64,000 nt of DNA from Gonium pectorale (lineage: Eukaryota; Chlorophyta; Chlorophyceae; Chlamydomonadales; Volvocaceae), in assembly GCA_001584585.1 (NCBI GenBank), contig LSYV01000076.1, forward strand, positions 203,738 through 267,737. The letters are read 5' to 3'. A program made the position numbers and the translations under genes. Positions 35,301 to 47,199 of this stretch are shown in pieces (position 1 is the first letter of the stretch; each line of letters opens with the position of its first letter). Below the pieces are notes generated by a model. It ran no database searches. It saw only the letters and a program-made list of their open reading frames with translations, and was not told the origin of the DNA.

Positions 35301-38300
35301 GCCTGCACAGAGGAGGGCAAGGAGGAGGGCGAGGCTGCAGAGCAGGCCGTCAAGGAGTGGGCGGCGCTGCCAGCGGAGGACAAGGCCGGTTATGAGGTGC
35401 GCGGGGTCAAGCGGCGCGCGGCCGCCACAGTCGTCCCTGGGCGTGCAAGACAACTCCTGCCTTGCACGGCTATCTATAGCCTGGTACAGCCCGCGGCCAT
35501 GGCGCCGTGCCTTGCAGCTCGGGGCCATGCCTGGGAGCCATGCAAGTTCCACGCATAGGATTGTTGCGCACTTCCATGAATGGTGCTGCAAACGAGCGAA
35601 TCAAATCGGTAGATAGCGCTGCGGGTGTTGCGTACGCGCCCGAAACCCCCAGGCCCGCGCCAAGGAGGCCTCAGGCGCCGACGCCGACGACGAGGGCGCC
35701 ACTGCCGCTCCGGCCAAGGGCAAGGCCAAGGCACCGCGTGCCCCCAAGGCTCCCAAGGACGCCTTGGATGCCGGCCCCAAGTACTACACAAACGGTTATA
35801 TGGTGGGTGTTTAATTGGGTGGCCTTGGGAGGCTGGATCCCAGGCTGGGTTGTGACATAAGCCTTCCGAGGGCGTGAGAGCGCATGTCTTATGGGAGGAA
35901 GTTGACCCTGCAGGGCCTAATCCGGAACGGCATTCCGCCCCAGCCGCCCGTGCATTGTCTCCGCTCCCGCTCCCACAGCTTTTCGTGGAGGAGCAGCGGC
36001 CGGCAGTGACCGCCGCCAATCCGGAGGCGGGCTTCGGCGACGTGGGCAAGCTGCTGGGCGCCGAGTGGCAGGCGCTGGGCAAGGACGGGCAGCTGGAGTA
36101 CAACGCTCGCGCCAAGGTGAGTGCGAGCGGCGCCCCACGCGAGTAGCTGTACGGAGGCGGTGATGTACGCACGGGGCTGTTGCGTACGGCAGTGTCAGCA
36201 GCTCCCCTTTTTTTGTTCGTGTGCAAGGCTCAGCAGGCATCCAGCGCATCTGCGTGTACGCCCCGCATTGAATAGTGCGAGGCGCCAAGCCGGATCAGCC
36301 GTGCCACAGCACATTAGTACAGTACGACAGCCGCCTCACCAGGAGTCCGTGCAAGATGGGCTAGACTCGTCCAGCAATCCGAAGGCTATCTTCATCCAGA
36401 ATGATCGCTCAACGTGGCCCCCGCCTCATCCCCGCCCTCCAGGCGAAGAACGAGGAGAGCGGCGCGCAGCCCAAGGCCCGCAAGAGCAAGAAGGCTGAGG
36501 GCACCGACGGCGATGACAAGCCCGCGGCCAAGTCCGCCAAGAAGCCCACTGCCGGTGGCAGCGCCGCCAAGCCTGCCGCCAAGAAACCTGCCGCCGTCGC
36601 CAAGCGCCGCGACAGCGGTGACGCCGACAGCGCCGGGCTGGACCACCTGGCGGCGGCCGCCGCCGAGGACGGCGGCATGGAGGTCGACGCCGACGCTGGC
36701 GGTGACCAGCCGAGCGCGCGCAAGCGGCCGGCGCCCAAGGGCCGCGGTGGCAAGTCCAAGGGCCGCGGCGGCAAGAGCAGCAAGCGCCGGCGGAAGGGCG
36801 CGGAGGAGGAGGAGGACGCCGAGGGCGGCGGCGCCAAGACGGAGGCGGAGGAGAGCGACGACAGCGACCGGGAGAACGTGGACTGGGAGGCGCACCCGGC
36901 GGAGGCCATCCTCTCCAAGACCAGAGACGGGCGGGTGAGTGCGGGTAGAAAGGGAAAGGTGGGGGGGAAGGGCGGGCAGGCGGAGTGCTGAACGGAAGTC
37001 TGAGGTCCTGATATTGCGTACTACTTATCTCCACTGTCTCCGTGCCTCCCAACACATGTGGCATCAAGACATGTGAGGCAGTTCCCCACACGTCCCAAAG
37101 TACGACACTTGATGCCTTTTCTGCTTGCTCTTAGACGTTTTGGCACGCCCTAAGTACCATAGCCCCTTGCAACCCCCCTTCTCGCAGTACCTGGTAAAGC
37201 GCGTGGGGCTGGGGCTGAGCGAGTACGGCGTGGTGGACGCGCGCGCCGTCAAGCGGCAGCGCCTGATGGCGGAGGGCGCGGGGCCGGCCGAGGGCGAGGA
37301 GGCGCCTGCCCCGCTGCCCGTCAGCATCGAGATGGTGGGTCCGGATTGGCGGGCTCGGGCTGGGCGCACCCCGGTCGTGTTGGGGCCTTTTAAGGCCGAT
37401 GTGCTAGGTGGAACGTGCGTGTCGAATGACACGTAACTGGCGAGTCCTGATCTGGCACATTGGCCCCCATTGCCCGTCCGCACTGCCCGCTCGACGCTCA
37501 CCCACCCGTCCCGCCGCCCTCACCGCCAGGTTGATGAGTTTGAGGAGTTCGAGCGCTCCTTCTGGACCAGCTTCCAGGACCGGTCGCAGGGCAAGGAACT
37601 GGACCTCGGTAGGTGCACAGGGAGGCAACGCGTTTGGATGGGACTCCGGGCCAGCGCCCTCATTCCCATACCTGCCGTAATAGACTCAAGGCCTGAGCGG
37701 GAATGCTTCTTGCACACGCGTGAACCTTCCACTTCGGCTCGCGGGCACGATGTACGTGATGCTACTGAAATCCCTTGCTCCCGTACGCCCGTACGCCCGT
37801 ACGCCGTCCCTACAGAGGACCTGGAGGAGCAGTCGTTGCTGGAGCAATGCTACTTCATCGGCAAGCTGCAGGAGGGCAACATGGAGCTCTCCGACTTCTC
37901 GCTGCCCGGCAAGAAGAAGTCCGACAAGGACATCAAGCTCAGCCTGCCGGGGATTAAGTGAGCAGCGCGCGCGGGGGAGGGGCTGTGCCCGCGGCAGCAG
38001 CAGGGGCAGGGGTAGGAGTAGGGGCTTTGGGCAAGAGAGCGGCGGGGCAGTGAATGTGAGAAGTTCGACACGCTTGGCCTCCAGGGGCTGCAACTAGGCA
38101 CTCAGGGAAATGCGACAAGGGCGATGCCTTAGCGCGGAGTTCTCAGTCGCACCTTGTTACTGCCGAAGTTGCATCGCCCTTTGTGCGCTGGATGCCAGGA
38201 TTTTCATGATGTGCGATTTGCCCTGCCGCCAACGCCTCAACACGCAAGCAGTTGCGATATGGGCGCCTGGGCACACCCGCCGGCTGGCCGCCACACAATC

Positions 38301-38553
38301 AGGCCTCGATAGCTGCTTCCTCCCGCTTCCCCCACCCTCTTCATCGCCCGCCTCCCCCCCCCCCGCCATTTCCGCCACCCGCAGGCTGTCCAAGGTCATG
38401 CAGCGCATCGCGGTGGTGGAGCGCCGCCGCGGGGACCAGCTGGCCGCCGAGAACGAGGAGCTCAAGGCGCGGCTGGCGCAGTACGAGGGCGGCGGCGACG
38501 CCGAGATGGCGGAGGCGGCCGACGGCGGCGAGGCAGAGGCCATGGAGGCATGA
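32387..38553 (+). CDS. Double HMG-box chromatin protein with AKP-repeat linker and novel C-terminus
   Basis: Thirteen exons join in frame: 32387-32574, 32960-33071, 33476-33709, 34040-34748, 34933-35070, 35311-35396, 35653-35802, 35979-36116, 36443-36934, 37188-37334, 37530-37608, 37816-37957, 38385-38553; 927 residues. A short basic N-terminus leads to an acidic coiled region (DDVLGDVLGEIEDLVGEQE), then an Ala/Glu/Asp-rich stretch and an Ala/Lys/Pro repeat resembling linker-histone tails. HMG box A (about 441-494) has KPSAGYTLFLKEAKQML and VKEWAALPAEDKAGYEARAK. Box B (about 530-586) has YYTNGYMLFVEEQRP and LLGAEWQALGKDGQLEYNARAK. After a Lys/Arg-rich, acidic linker comes an unrecognised region (YLVKRVGLGLSEYGVVDARA, then FEEFERSFWTSFQDRSQGKE and LLEQCYFIGKLQEG) and a final coiled coil (VVERRRGDQLAAENEELKAR). 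Probably a nuclear DNA-binding architectural protein. Confidence 0.85.
34381..34640 (+). repeat. Coding Ala-Lys-Pro repeat tract
   Basis: About 260 bases of GCC/AAG/CCC codons encoding irregular repeats of AAKPA type within exon 4 of the HMG-box gene. It resembles the tail of linker histones and is expected to vary in length. Confidence 0.8.
37791..37812 (+). repeat. Short tandem repeat next to a splice acceptor
   Basis: Three near-perfect copies of CCGTACGC directly upstream of the TACAG acceptor of exon 12 of the HMG-box gene. Confidence 0.7.
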
Positions 38554-39618
38554 GGGGCCGCTCGCGACTCGGCGATCTGAACGCGCTGCCGTTTGCAAGT
38601 GACGGCGTCCGGTTGAAGAGGCTGGGCTTTGCAAAGGCTTTGGTGCCGTGCACCTTTGTCTGCTTCCTCCGTGTCCTTTTGGGGGTACTGGCTGCATGTT
38701 GGCAAACGCTCCTGTATGGTGGGGAATGTGGACTTGTGACGTGACTTTGCACTAGCAGGCGTGCTGACAGTGCAGCGTGAACAGTCTGCAACTCCCCTGT
38801 TTGGGGACACAAGGATTTGAGGGTTTGGCATGTGAGTCGCACGACAAGCATTTGAGGTGTGCCACACCACTGCATGTCGGGACGCATTCGTCCGGACGCA
38901 GGCTGATTGGACGTGGGTGACGCAGGGTGTGCTTGCCGACTACTAAACAATACGGTGCCATACATCTGCTTGCACTGCTGACCCATCGGTCAGATATGCA
39001 TGTTCTGAATGCGCTGCACAGGTGAATGCGCGGCAACGCCTTTGTAACATATCATGGGAAGGAATTGGATTCACAAGAGTCCCAAAAAGTCCCAAGAGCA
39101 CAAGGAGTACGTGCCTGATGGGACCCTTGGACCATTCACACCACTACCAGCTACACAAATGCGGCAAACCTCACACTGGGCACTTAAAAACCCCAAGGCA
39201 GCCAGAATGCATAGCCACTTCTGCATGCCTGGGGCGCATGACACGCAAAAACACATCGGTTAGGTTCCTGCTGCGTTTGGTGCACGTATGCGTGTGCCTA
39301 GTACCGGTATGCGGCCAGTATGCCGTTCGCATGCCCCCTGCGCAACCGCACCAGCTCCACCTGCAAACATAATCAACGTGTAGCAACCGGCTAACGAGGT
39401 GGTGCCTAGAAGGGTTCTTTGCATGTTCAGTGCCACGGTGAACACCATTGGCCTTGCGCCACCACGGCCGAGCCATGCCCACCGCCGCGCTCCACTCTGA
39501 TCGCTCTCCGCTCCGCCCCCCCCCCCCGCCTCACATCCGCGCGCACATCCTGCCGCCCCCAACACCTCCCCCGCACGCACCCCTCCCTCTCAAATCCGCG
39601 CATCCCGCACCGACCTCC
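38554..39618. other. Convergent 3' intergenic region
   Basis: About 1.1 kb between the HMG-box and RAD7-like stops. Nothing coding is supported. The part near 39500-39560 is a C-rich tract. Confidence 0.45.
39043..39047 (+). terminator. Poly(A) signal TGTAA of the HMG-box gene
   Basis: TGTAA about 490 bases after the stop at 38553. Positional inference. Confidence 0.45.
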
Positions 39619-42600
39619 TCACTCCCCACCCTCCGCGCCCTCGCCCGCCTCCTCCCCGGCTGTGCCAGCCTGCGCCGCGCCCGCGCCCGCCCGGCCCTGC
39701 CCCGCTGCCCCCGAGCCGCCGCCCGGGTAGGCGCCCGTCCGCAGGTCCATGTCGACCTTGGTGTGCACGCCCTCGAGGGACAGGTCCGCGTTTGTGTGGC
39801 CGTACAGGGAGCGAGGGGTGAGCTGCGAGCAGCCAAACACCACCAGCCGGCGCAGACGAGTGCAGCGCTCCAGCAGGAGGCCCAGCGACGAGTCGGGCAG
39901 CTTCCTGACGGCGGGTGGGGGTTGGGCGGTGGCGAGCATTTGATTATTTGTGGGCACTAGACTATGCGTGCTTACAAAGGCAAAAGACACATAGCCCTGC
40001 TTGTTTGGCAATGAAGGAAATGGGGCCCCGGTGCTGGTGGGGGGTGTAGGCGGCGCTGGGAGGAGGAGCGCGTGCGTCGGGCCGAGGCTGCCCACGGATG
40101 GCAGTGTTTTGCAGGTAGGCCGAGGCGGGCCGAAGCGGAGCCGCTGTAGCACTTCGGTACCAAACTAGGGAGGTCCCAGCTCCCTTCAAGAGCCTGCTGC
40201 CCCAACCCGCAGCTACTTCCTTGCCAGCCCGCTGCACTGGGTTCTGTGAGAAGCCGACGTGTACTATGACGCCACTTTCGTACTATGGTAACACCTCCTT
40301 CGGAGCTGCTCAAATTGCCCTCCAATGGTTGCACCCCCGCCCACCTGCAAAACGAGATGTCCAGGTGCTCCAGGTCCTTGCAGCAGCTGGCCAGCACGGA
40401 CGCGACCGCGGGCCCCACCCCCGGCACGCCGCTGAGCGTCAGGTGCTGCATGCAGCCGCCGCGCAGCAGCTCCGCCAGCGCCTCATCGCCCAGCCGCGTG
40501 CAGCGCCGGGCGGAGAAAACCTGGCGCGCGGGCACAGGTTGCATGTGAGAGCGAGAGGGCGGGAGGGCGGTGCGGGGTTACGGAGCAGGGGCCACGTCAG
40601 GTGCGTGTATAGGTTGGTCTCGCGACAGTTACACGAACGGTATGGCGGCAATACCGTACGCAACGTATTACGTGCAGGTCTCCGACGGGAGTTAGTGGTG
40701 ACATTCTGGGTCAGCGGCGGAGCAGGAGCTCCACATCCAAGGAGCGCACGGTCGCGAGTTGTGGTCACAACATAAATCACTGCGCAACGTCACGGTGCCG
40801 CCGCTGCCGCCGGCACCCCGAGCCCGACGGCCCGCACCCGCTCTCACCCTCAGCGCCTTGCACTGGGACGCAAGCGCCGCCAGCCCCTTGTCCGTGACCT
40901 TGCCGCCGCACTCGTCGAGCCGGAGCACCTCCAGGCCCGACCCGCGGGTCGCCGCCAGGGCGGTCAGGCCCGCGTCCGTTACCGCCTGCACGGGGAAGTG
41001 CGGGAAGGACTGCGCATCGCCGGGGAGAAGCGCGGTGACCGGCTGCGCTGCCAGTCAGCCTGCGGAGCGTGACCCCCTGCTGTTGGTTCCGCGGCGGTGC
41101 GCGACCCGAAGCGCTGCGACCGGCTGCGCTTTATGTCAACCAACGGAGGCGGCGTGGGCCTTCGCAGTTGAGTAGTACCACCCCCCTTTGCAGCGGCTGG
41201 GCCCCCCTCCCCCTGCCACGCACCAGCCCAAGTGCCGGGTCGGTAACCGGTGCGGGTTTGCGCCGCCTGCAGGGCCCCGGCTTCCGGCGGCAGCCCCTGC
41301 ACCCGGTAAACCCAGCATCGCCTCCGCACCTGGCAGCACCGGATGCTCAGCTCGCGCAGCCCCGTGAGCGACCCCAGCGCCGCCAGCACGCCGTCGTCAA
41401 CCTGGCGGGCGGGCAGGAGAGGCGGGCGGGGAGGAGGACGACGAGGGATAGGCGGTTCACCGGGGAGCGTTGAACTCCAGGCGGTGTTGTGATACGAACG
41501 GCAGACAACTCCTTGCCCATTTTTCAACGGGGTTCCTGCACCCTCTTTCACGACTGCTTGCAAGCCTGCTGCCAGCAGGCTGATAGGCCCTTGCACGATG
41601 CCCAGCCGGCACACCAGCCGGCGCTGCGAGCTCCGCGCTCCTAGAGACAGGCTTGGTGGGGCATTCCGCTGGGCCAGAGGGGCTCCCATTCGCTTCACGG
41701 GCCCACCTCGGGGATGCAATCCAGTTTGAGGGATCTCAGGTTCGCCAGCGATGGCAGCGCCGCCACCAGCGAGTCGCCGCCGATGCCCCGGCAGTCAGCG
41801 AGGTTCAAGTGACTGCGGGCATCAGGCATTCAGGGAGATCGGCCGGCTGGCAGACATCCAAATTCAATCCAAGCCACGGCGGGGAGACCAATACCCAGGC
41901 GCTTGGCGCACGGTCCTGTGAACTGAGGCGTGACCGTTGGGACGAGCCCGAGGCACACCAACTCGACAGTGACACTTGTGTCAACGGCGCCCCGCCTCCT
42001 GACCAGCCCGATCACGTGCCTCAACCCCCCGCCTGGACGTGTGCGCATCCCTTCCGCCCGCGCGCCCTGGTCCAGCGGCACCCCGGACCGCACCTGAGGT
42101 TGGCCGTCAGCGACGGCAGCTTGTGCAGCAGCGCACCAGTCAGTCTGGAGCCCTGTGGCACCGCCAGGCGCGCGAGGGAGGGGGCTGCGGAGAGCACCTG
42201 CACAGGGGAAGGAAGCGGGCCAGGCTCTCCTCTGAGGAACGGTAGGGTGTAGGGTGTAGCGCCATGGAAATACGGCTCCCCACGGGTCCCAACCAGCGCG
42301 TGCACCAGATGATGCGTGCGCCCCCGTGCGCGCCCTCGCCCCCGCCCCTTGCCAGCCAGACGCACCCGCTCCAGTCCCGCGTCCGAGAGCCGGTACGCCC
42401 CCTCCAGTAGCAGCACCTCCAGCCCCTCCAGCGGCCCACAGGCGGCCAGCAGCCCCGCCGCCTCATCGCCAAAGCCCCGACCGCAGAAGCCCAGCTCCAG
42501 CCGCTGCAGCCTTGCGGGGGTTGGGAGGCGGCGGGGGGAGGCGGGGGACGGGGGGCGGTGCGCTCAGGTTTCCATGGGTCAAAGAGGATGGAGCGCATGT

Positions 42601-44982
42601 GACATGACGATGACAGAGGTTTGTGGGATATTGAGGAAGCAAGGAAAAACGATAACGAGGCCCTGCAGCTCATCCCGGTATGACTTGGTTTGGCTGGAAG
42701 GTGCATTTGCGAGGAAGGCGACGCATCGTCAGTGGTGAGAGAAGGCGCGCAGCACGGGTGGCGTAGGCGCTAGGCGAGCACCAGTGCCAGGACGGCCTGC
42801 GTTGACTACCCGGGCACTTGCTCATCCCGGGGAACGCCCCATAGTTTCGCGTTGGCCCCGCCCGGGGCCTCACCTGCTGCCTGCCACCTCCTTCAGCAGC
42901 TCGCCCATCGCCGCCGAGTCCAGCTGCGCCACCATGACCGGTGCGGAAGGGGTTCGCGGGGAAACGGCAGCGATTACCCCCCCGGTGCGAAAGGGGCTGG
43001 CGGGAGCGGGTCGCGTGCGTTCAAGCTACCAACTACCAGCCGGGAAACACGGTGACCAGACACTCAGTATTTGCGAGGTCCGGTACCACCGGCCCCGTCC
43101 AAAGACCGGTGGCGAAGCTGTGGCGAAGCTGTGGCCTGCGGGCTGTGATACGGGGAGAGAGACTGAAGGACCGCAGTACCTTAAAGGACCGCGGTACCTC
43201 GCTCCGCCTCACACCTGGGTGCAGTCTGGAAGCAGCACCTCAGTGGGGACCGACGTGGCAAAAATCCTGGCGGCCTGCGGAAGACCGTGAGCGAAGATGG
43301 GAAACGGGAGGAACGGCACCCCGTGTAAGCCTACAGTACCGTAGGGAAAGGCGCGACGGAGGACCCCACGCAAGTGCCACGCCCTTGACCGTTGCTCCCG
43401 CGGAATTGGACACCCGGACATGGCACACAGGTTCGGGGCCATGCATGACACGGCATCGGTAGAATGCCGAGACAGCCCCAACCGCGGCCAGCGCGTACGT
43501 GCGGTGTCCCCTGCGCCCCTGCGCTGCCCTCACCTCCGGCGACATCTTGCGGCGGGCGCACACGTCGGCGGCAAGCCGCACCTGCGGCCAGGGCCGGAAG
43601 GACGCGAGCTTTGAGTTTGTGTATGCGTTTCTGGAGGCCGAAAGGAAACAGGACATGGGTTTGGGTTTTGGAGGACTATCCAAGGACATTCCGAGGTCAA
43701 CGGCCCGGCGAGCAGCGCTGCCAGTGCACCAACCCAGCAAACGGAGGGCGGAGCATTGGGCAAAAGTACCCCTTTGTGATCGCTTTCATTGCGACTCTTT
43801 TGCCCTTCTTCGCGACCCAACCCGTGTCGGGAACGGCCTCCTGCCCACTCCCACACACCTTGATCGCATCCGGCACCCCCACGAGCGACTCTACGCAGTC
43901 GATGTACTCGGTGAGCACCTCGAGGCAGCGACCGAACAGCGGCTGCACGGCGTCCCGTGGATGCGGCCCCAGCCGGGGGTCGCGGCTCGGCTCCCAGGCA
44001 GCGGCGTCGTCTGGCGCTGCGGGTGAAGGTGTAGGTGTAGGTGGGGGAGGCGGGGCGAGTCCAAGCACAAAAGGATCAGGGAGGGGGTGCGAAAGGCACG
44101 AGGGCACGGGGCAGGTGGGAGGGGTAGGCCGAGGGATGAAATGCATAGGGCACTGGCCTCGTGGGGCCTCGATATCGGGGCCAAGGCGACCTGCACAAGT
44201 TACCGCCCCGCCCAGGCCCGGCTCCCTAGAGATATAATTGGGCAGGCCTGCGAGCGCCAAATCATCGTAACGGCACCGTTCGAGAGCTACACGGTGGACA
44301 ATGGCGCGGCACTGCACACTCAGGGCCCGAGGCACTCAGGTGAACAAGCCCCCAGGCCCACCCCGTAGGCCCTCCACAGCCCCTCCTGAATACGTGGCCC
44401 GCCCAGGTCACCCGCGGATCATACAGCGTCTACCAGCACAGGCGCCACAGGCCCCTCGTCCGGCGCGCGTCTCATGGGAGCTGCTGACCCGGTTACCTTG
44501 CTGCTCCTCAGCCGCCGCCTCCTTGAGCTTGGCCTGCCGGTCCATCTGCGCCTTCTCGCGGGCATTCACCAGCTCGTAGGCGCTGCTCCACGGGCCCAGC
44601 GTGCGCGCCTAGGGCAGCAGTACAGGAGGGCCAGAAAGGAGGAGCGCACGCAGCGTGCCGGCCGTGATTGCGACGCCATGGTTAGGGGCCGGTGTTCTCT
44701 AGAAGGACGAGCGGAAGAGGAAGGGCTACTGGATAGTGTGGCCGGCGGAGGCGCAGTGCGACCAAGCATCCCCACCTGGTCGCTTCCGACGTGGATATTC
44801 TTCTCTCCCGCATCGCCGTCGTCGTCATCATCAAAGTGCGCGAAGTGCGCCGCTCGCCGACGTGCCACGGACGCCATGCCCTCCCGCCGTGCTGCCGCCC
44901 CCTCCTGTGGCTGCTCATTCGCCCCGACCGCCTCCTCGCGCTCGGGCTGTGGCTGTTCCTCACGTTGTCGCTTCCTCGGCAT
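39619..44982 (-). CDS. RAD7-like leucine-rich-repeat protein (nucleotide-excision-repair type)
   Basis: Twelve exons join in frame (complement): 44776-44982, 44497-44608, 43859-44016, 43534-43581, 42874-42923, 42366-42510, 42094-42197, 41707-41812, 41330-41401, 40848-40985, 40345-40520, 39619-39904; 533 residues. A basic/Glu-Gln-rich head with an acidic patch (FDDDDDGD) precedes a segment found in plant RAD7-like proteins: LGPWSSAYELVNAREK, then LFGRCLEVLTEYIDCVESL and GVPDAIK. The rest is a run of cysteine-containing leucine-rich repeats: LRSLKLDCIPEVDDG, LRELSIRCCQAVTDAGL, LEVLRLDECGGKVTDKGL, HLDISFCRKLPDSSL, LRRLVVFGCSQLTPRSL. One repeat per exon is roughly kept. Known yeast RAD7 acts in damage recognition and as an E3 ligase part; plant homologues are called rhp7-like. 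The C-terminal 35 residues are Gly/Ala-rich and probably disordered. AMN1-type F-box LRR proteins are the alternative, but no F-box is visible. Confidence 0.8.
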
Positions 44983-45901
44983 GGCGGGCAAACCAGCCGA
45001 TGTCTGGTCGAAATGAGAACCTCACGTCAGGCTCAGCGACACACTTTGTTAATCGTGCGCGATTGTGTCGAGTCTAGAGGTGAGAGTGGATTGGAAACAG
45101 TGGTTCGGCTCGTCGATTGGCGGGAACGAAGTAGAAAAAACCGTTCTAATTCAACCACTGGGCTGGTCAACCCCTCGCTCGCTTGGGAACTTGTTATCAC
45201 ATCCGATGATTGTTATCACATCAACCCTCTCGGCCCATGGCCCGGTACTTTGCCGTACGCGCACGAGGTATCCATCGCCGCATGCACAGCGCGTGTCAAG
45301 CTACGATGGAAGAAGCCGCATGCAGTTGAAGGCAAAGTACCGAAGATGACTGGCGGGGGTGGAACATGACTGTGGGGGCAATGCATTTGTTTGGCGGCTG
45401 AAGGCGAGGAAGGCGATGATTCCGCAAACGCCGCAAGTTTGGCTCGTGTTGAGCTGATAATCCTAGCATGGCTCTCTGGCCAGCCCTGTCACAGCTGTAG
45501 CGCCTGCCCTCACGACATGATGAAGTGTCGTTAGGGGTTGTACCCTTCCACGGTGCTCATCTCTCCCATCTATGTGCAAGATGTCCCCCAAGGCACCAGA
45601 CCTACCAGACTCAAACACTGACATACCCATGCAGGTTCTGGAACAAACCCGTTCCACTGCCCGGCTCGTATTTGTAGGATCCATGTTCTACTAGATCCAA
45701 GTGGTGGGCTGTCGGTTATGTTGCGAACCCACAGCCAAATTTTAGGCATCTCAAATGAAGAGTGTCATTTGTAACATATCCAGCTTCATGGGCCGCTAAG
45801 CTCGAGTTTGTCAGCTGGGTCACAGTAGCTTCTTGCGACGCCCCTTGCCGGGATTCAAGCCCACATGTTGAAAGTTTCATACCTCAAGCTTTGATTTAAT
45901 C
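44983..45901. promoter_or_regulatory. Divergent upstream region
   Basis: About 920 bases between the RAD7-like gene and the hypothetical gene at 45902. It contains a direct repeat of TGTTATCACATC (about 45192-45203 and 45211-45222). No supportable gene. Confidence 0.3.
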
Positions 45902-47199
45902 ATGACTGGCGACGTCGCAGAGGTGATCCTCGAGCTGGGCACTGTCGACACTTCTTTGTGGCCGGGGATTCTTACCGACCGTTTCTGGATGCAGATTATC
46001 GACTTTTACACTCGGCGCAAAGTACAGGTCGGTGCACTGTTGTGTGGATTGCAGGGCGAAGTGGCTGCATGCCAACGCTCCGTCTCAAACTGGCAGGTTG
46101 CTTCCAAAGCGGCATCGAGCCGGGCCCACCTGTTGGCGCTTTTGGTCCCCGATTGTAAGGGGTGGGAGACACGGGAGCTGCAGCAGCCCCTTACGCTCTA
46201 TAAGGTCAGTACGGGAGGTACGGGTGGGCACTGGGCTTCTGGGCGAAGACGAGCCCAGTTCCTGGCATGAAACACGGCTACACGGGAAAGCATGGCGGAG
46301 CATTGCAAAAAGGCCACTAGTGATGGCACTAAAGCTGCTGCATCCGCCCAGCCCGAAGCTGGCACAGTTTGCAAAACGAGCAACCCGGACTGGCGCTGTT
46401 CCCCTGTAGGTGGTTGCCTCGGTGAAAGGGAGCTTGATTTCCACCTTTGACGGCCAGACCCAGTACCAGATTGGGCGCTGGACCCACAGCAAGCACGGTG
46501 CGTGCAGCTGGCCGCCGCTGTCTGCCTGCTACTACGGCTTCCAACACCCTGAGCAGGTGAGAGGGAACGAGGCACCGGTGCGCTCGCTGCGCCCTGTACG
46601 CTGCATTGGTTGGTGCCGCGCGTATCGTCCACGTGCATCCGGCTGGATACTGGGAGCAGGTTCGAATCCTTCGTGCTCAAGTCCTCCAGCCACGCATGCA
46701 GGCGCTGGCGGCCAAGTTCCCGAAGGAGAGCAAACACATGGATGCCCCGAAGGTACCTAACCCAAGAGCTCAGCCCAGTTCCTGCAAGCGCAGCCTACCT
46801 GCGGCCCTGACATTGCCTTCGCGGTGCGGATGCACTGCACGTCCGTCTGGCCTCGCCGGCTGCTGCCGCTGACGTACACAGGCTCGGTAACCTCGCTTGA
46901 ACGGAGTTCCTTACCCCCGGCTCTGGCCCCCACATCCCCAGGCGCTAATGCAGCTGGAGGCCAGCGGCAAGGCGTACCTGCACCCGGACACCGGCATGTG
47001 GGCCGTCTCGAGCGTCCGGCCGACGCGTATCCTGCCGGGAGTGGTGTTCAGCCACCAGCCGGAAACCAAGGCTGTGCATGCAGACGGTGGCGTCTCGTTG
47101 AGTGGGCGCTCCGTCGCAGCCGTACGCCTGCCGAGCGCGAGGGCTGCGCATGTGCAAGGCAAGCGCTCGCACGCCACGACAGGCCCATGGGTCCCGTAG
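45902..47199 (+). CDS. Hypothetical protein
   Basis: Four exons join in frame: 45902-46204, 46410-46556, 46660-46752, 46942-47199, giving 266 residues from ATG at 45902. The sequence looks like a folded protein rather than low-complexity filler: VILELGTVDTSLWPGIL, DRFWMQIIDFYTRRK, then SLISTFDGQTQYQIGRWTHS and ACYYGFQHPEQ, a helical segment VRILRAQVLQPRMQALAAKF, and AYLHPDTGMWAVSSVRP. I do not recognise the family. Donors (CTATAAG|GTCAGT, GAGCAG|GTGAGA, CCGAAG|GTACCT) and acceptors (CCTGTAG, GGAGCAG, CCCCAG) all keep phase 0, which is the main support. The last 40 residues are basic and could be read-through if another donor is used. It is divergent to the RAD7-like gene. Confidence 0.55.

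Noticed and set aside
46028..46054. Possible 27-base intron (CAG|GTCGGT...GCAG)
   Set aside because: Too short to be spliced, and its length is a multiple of three, so the exon was left continuous.
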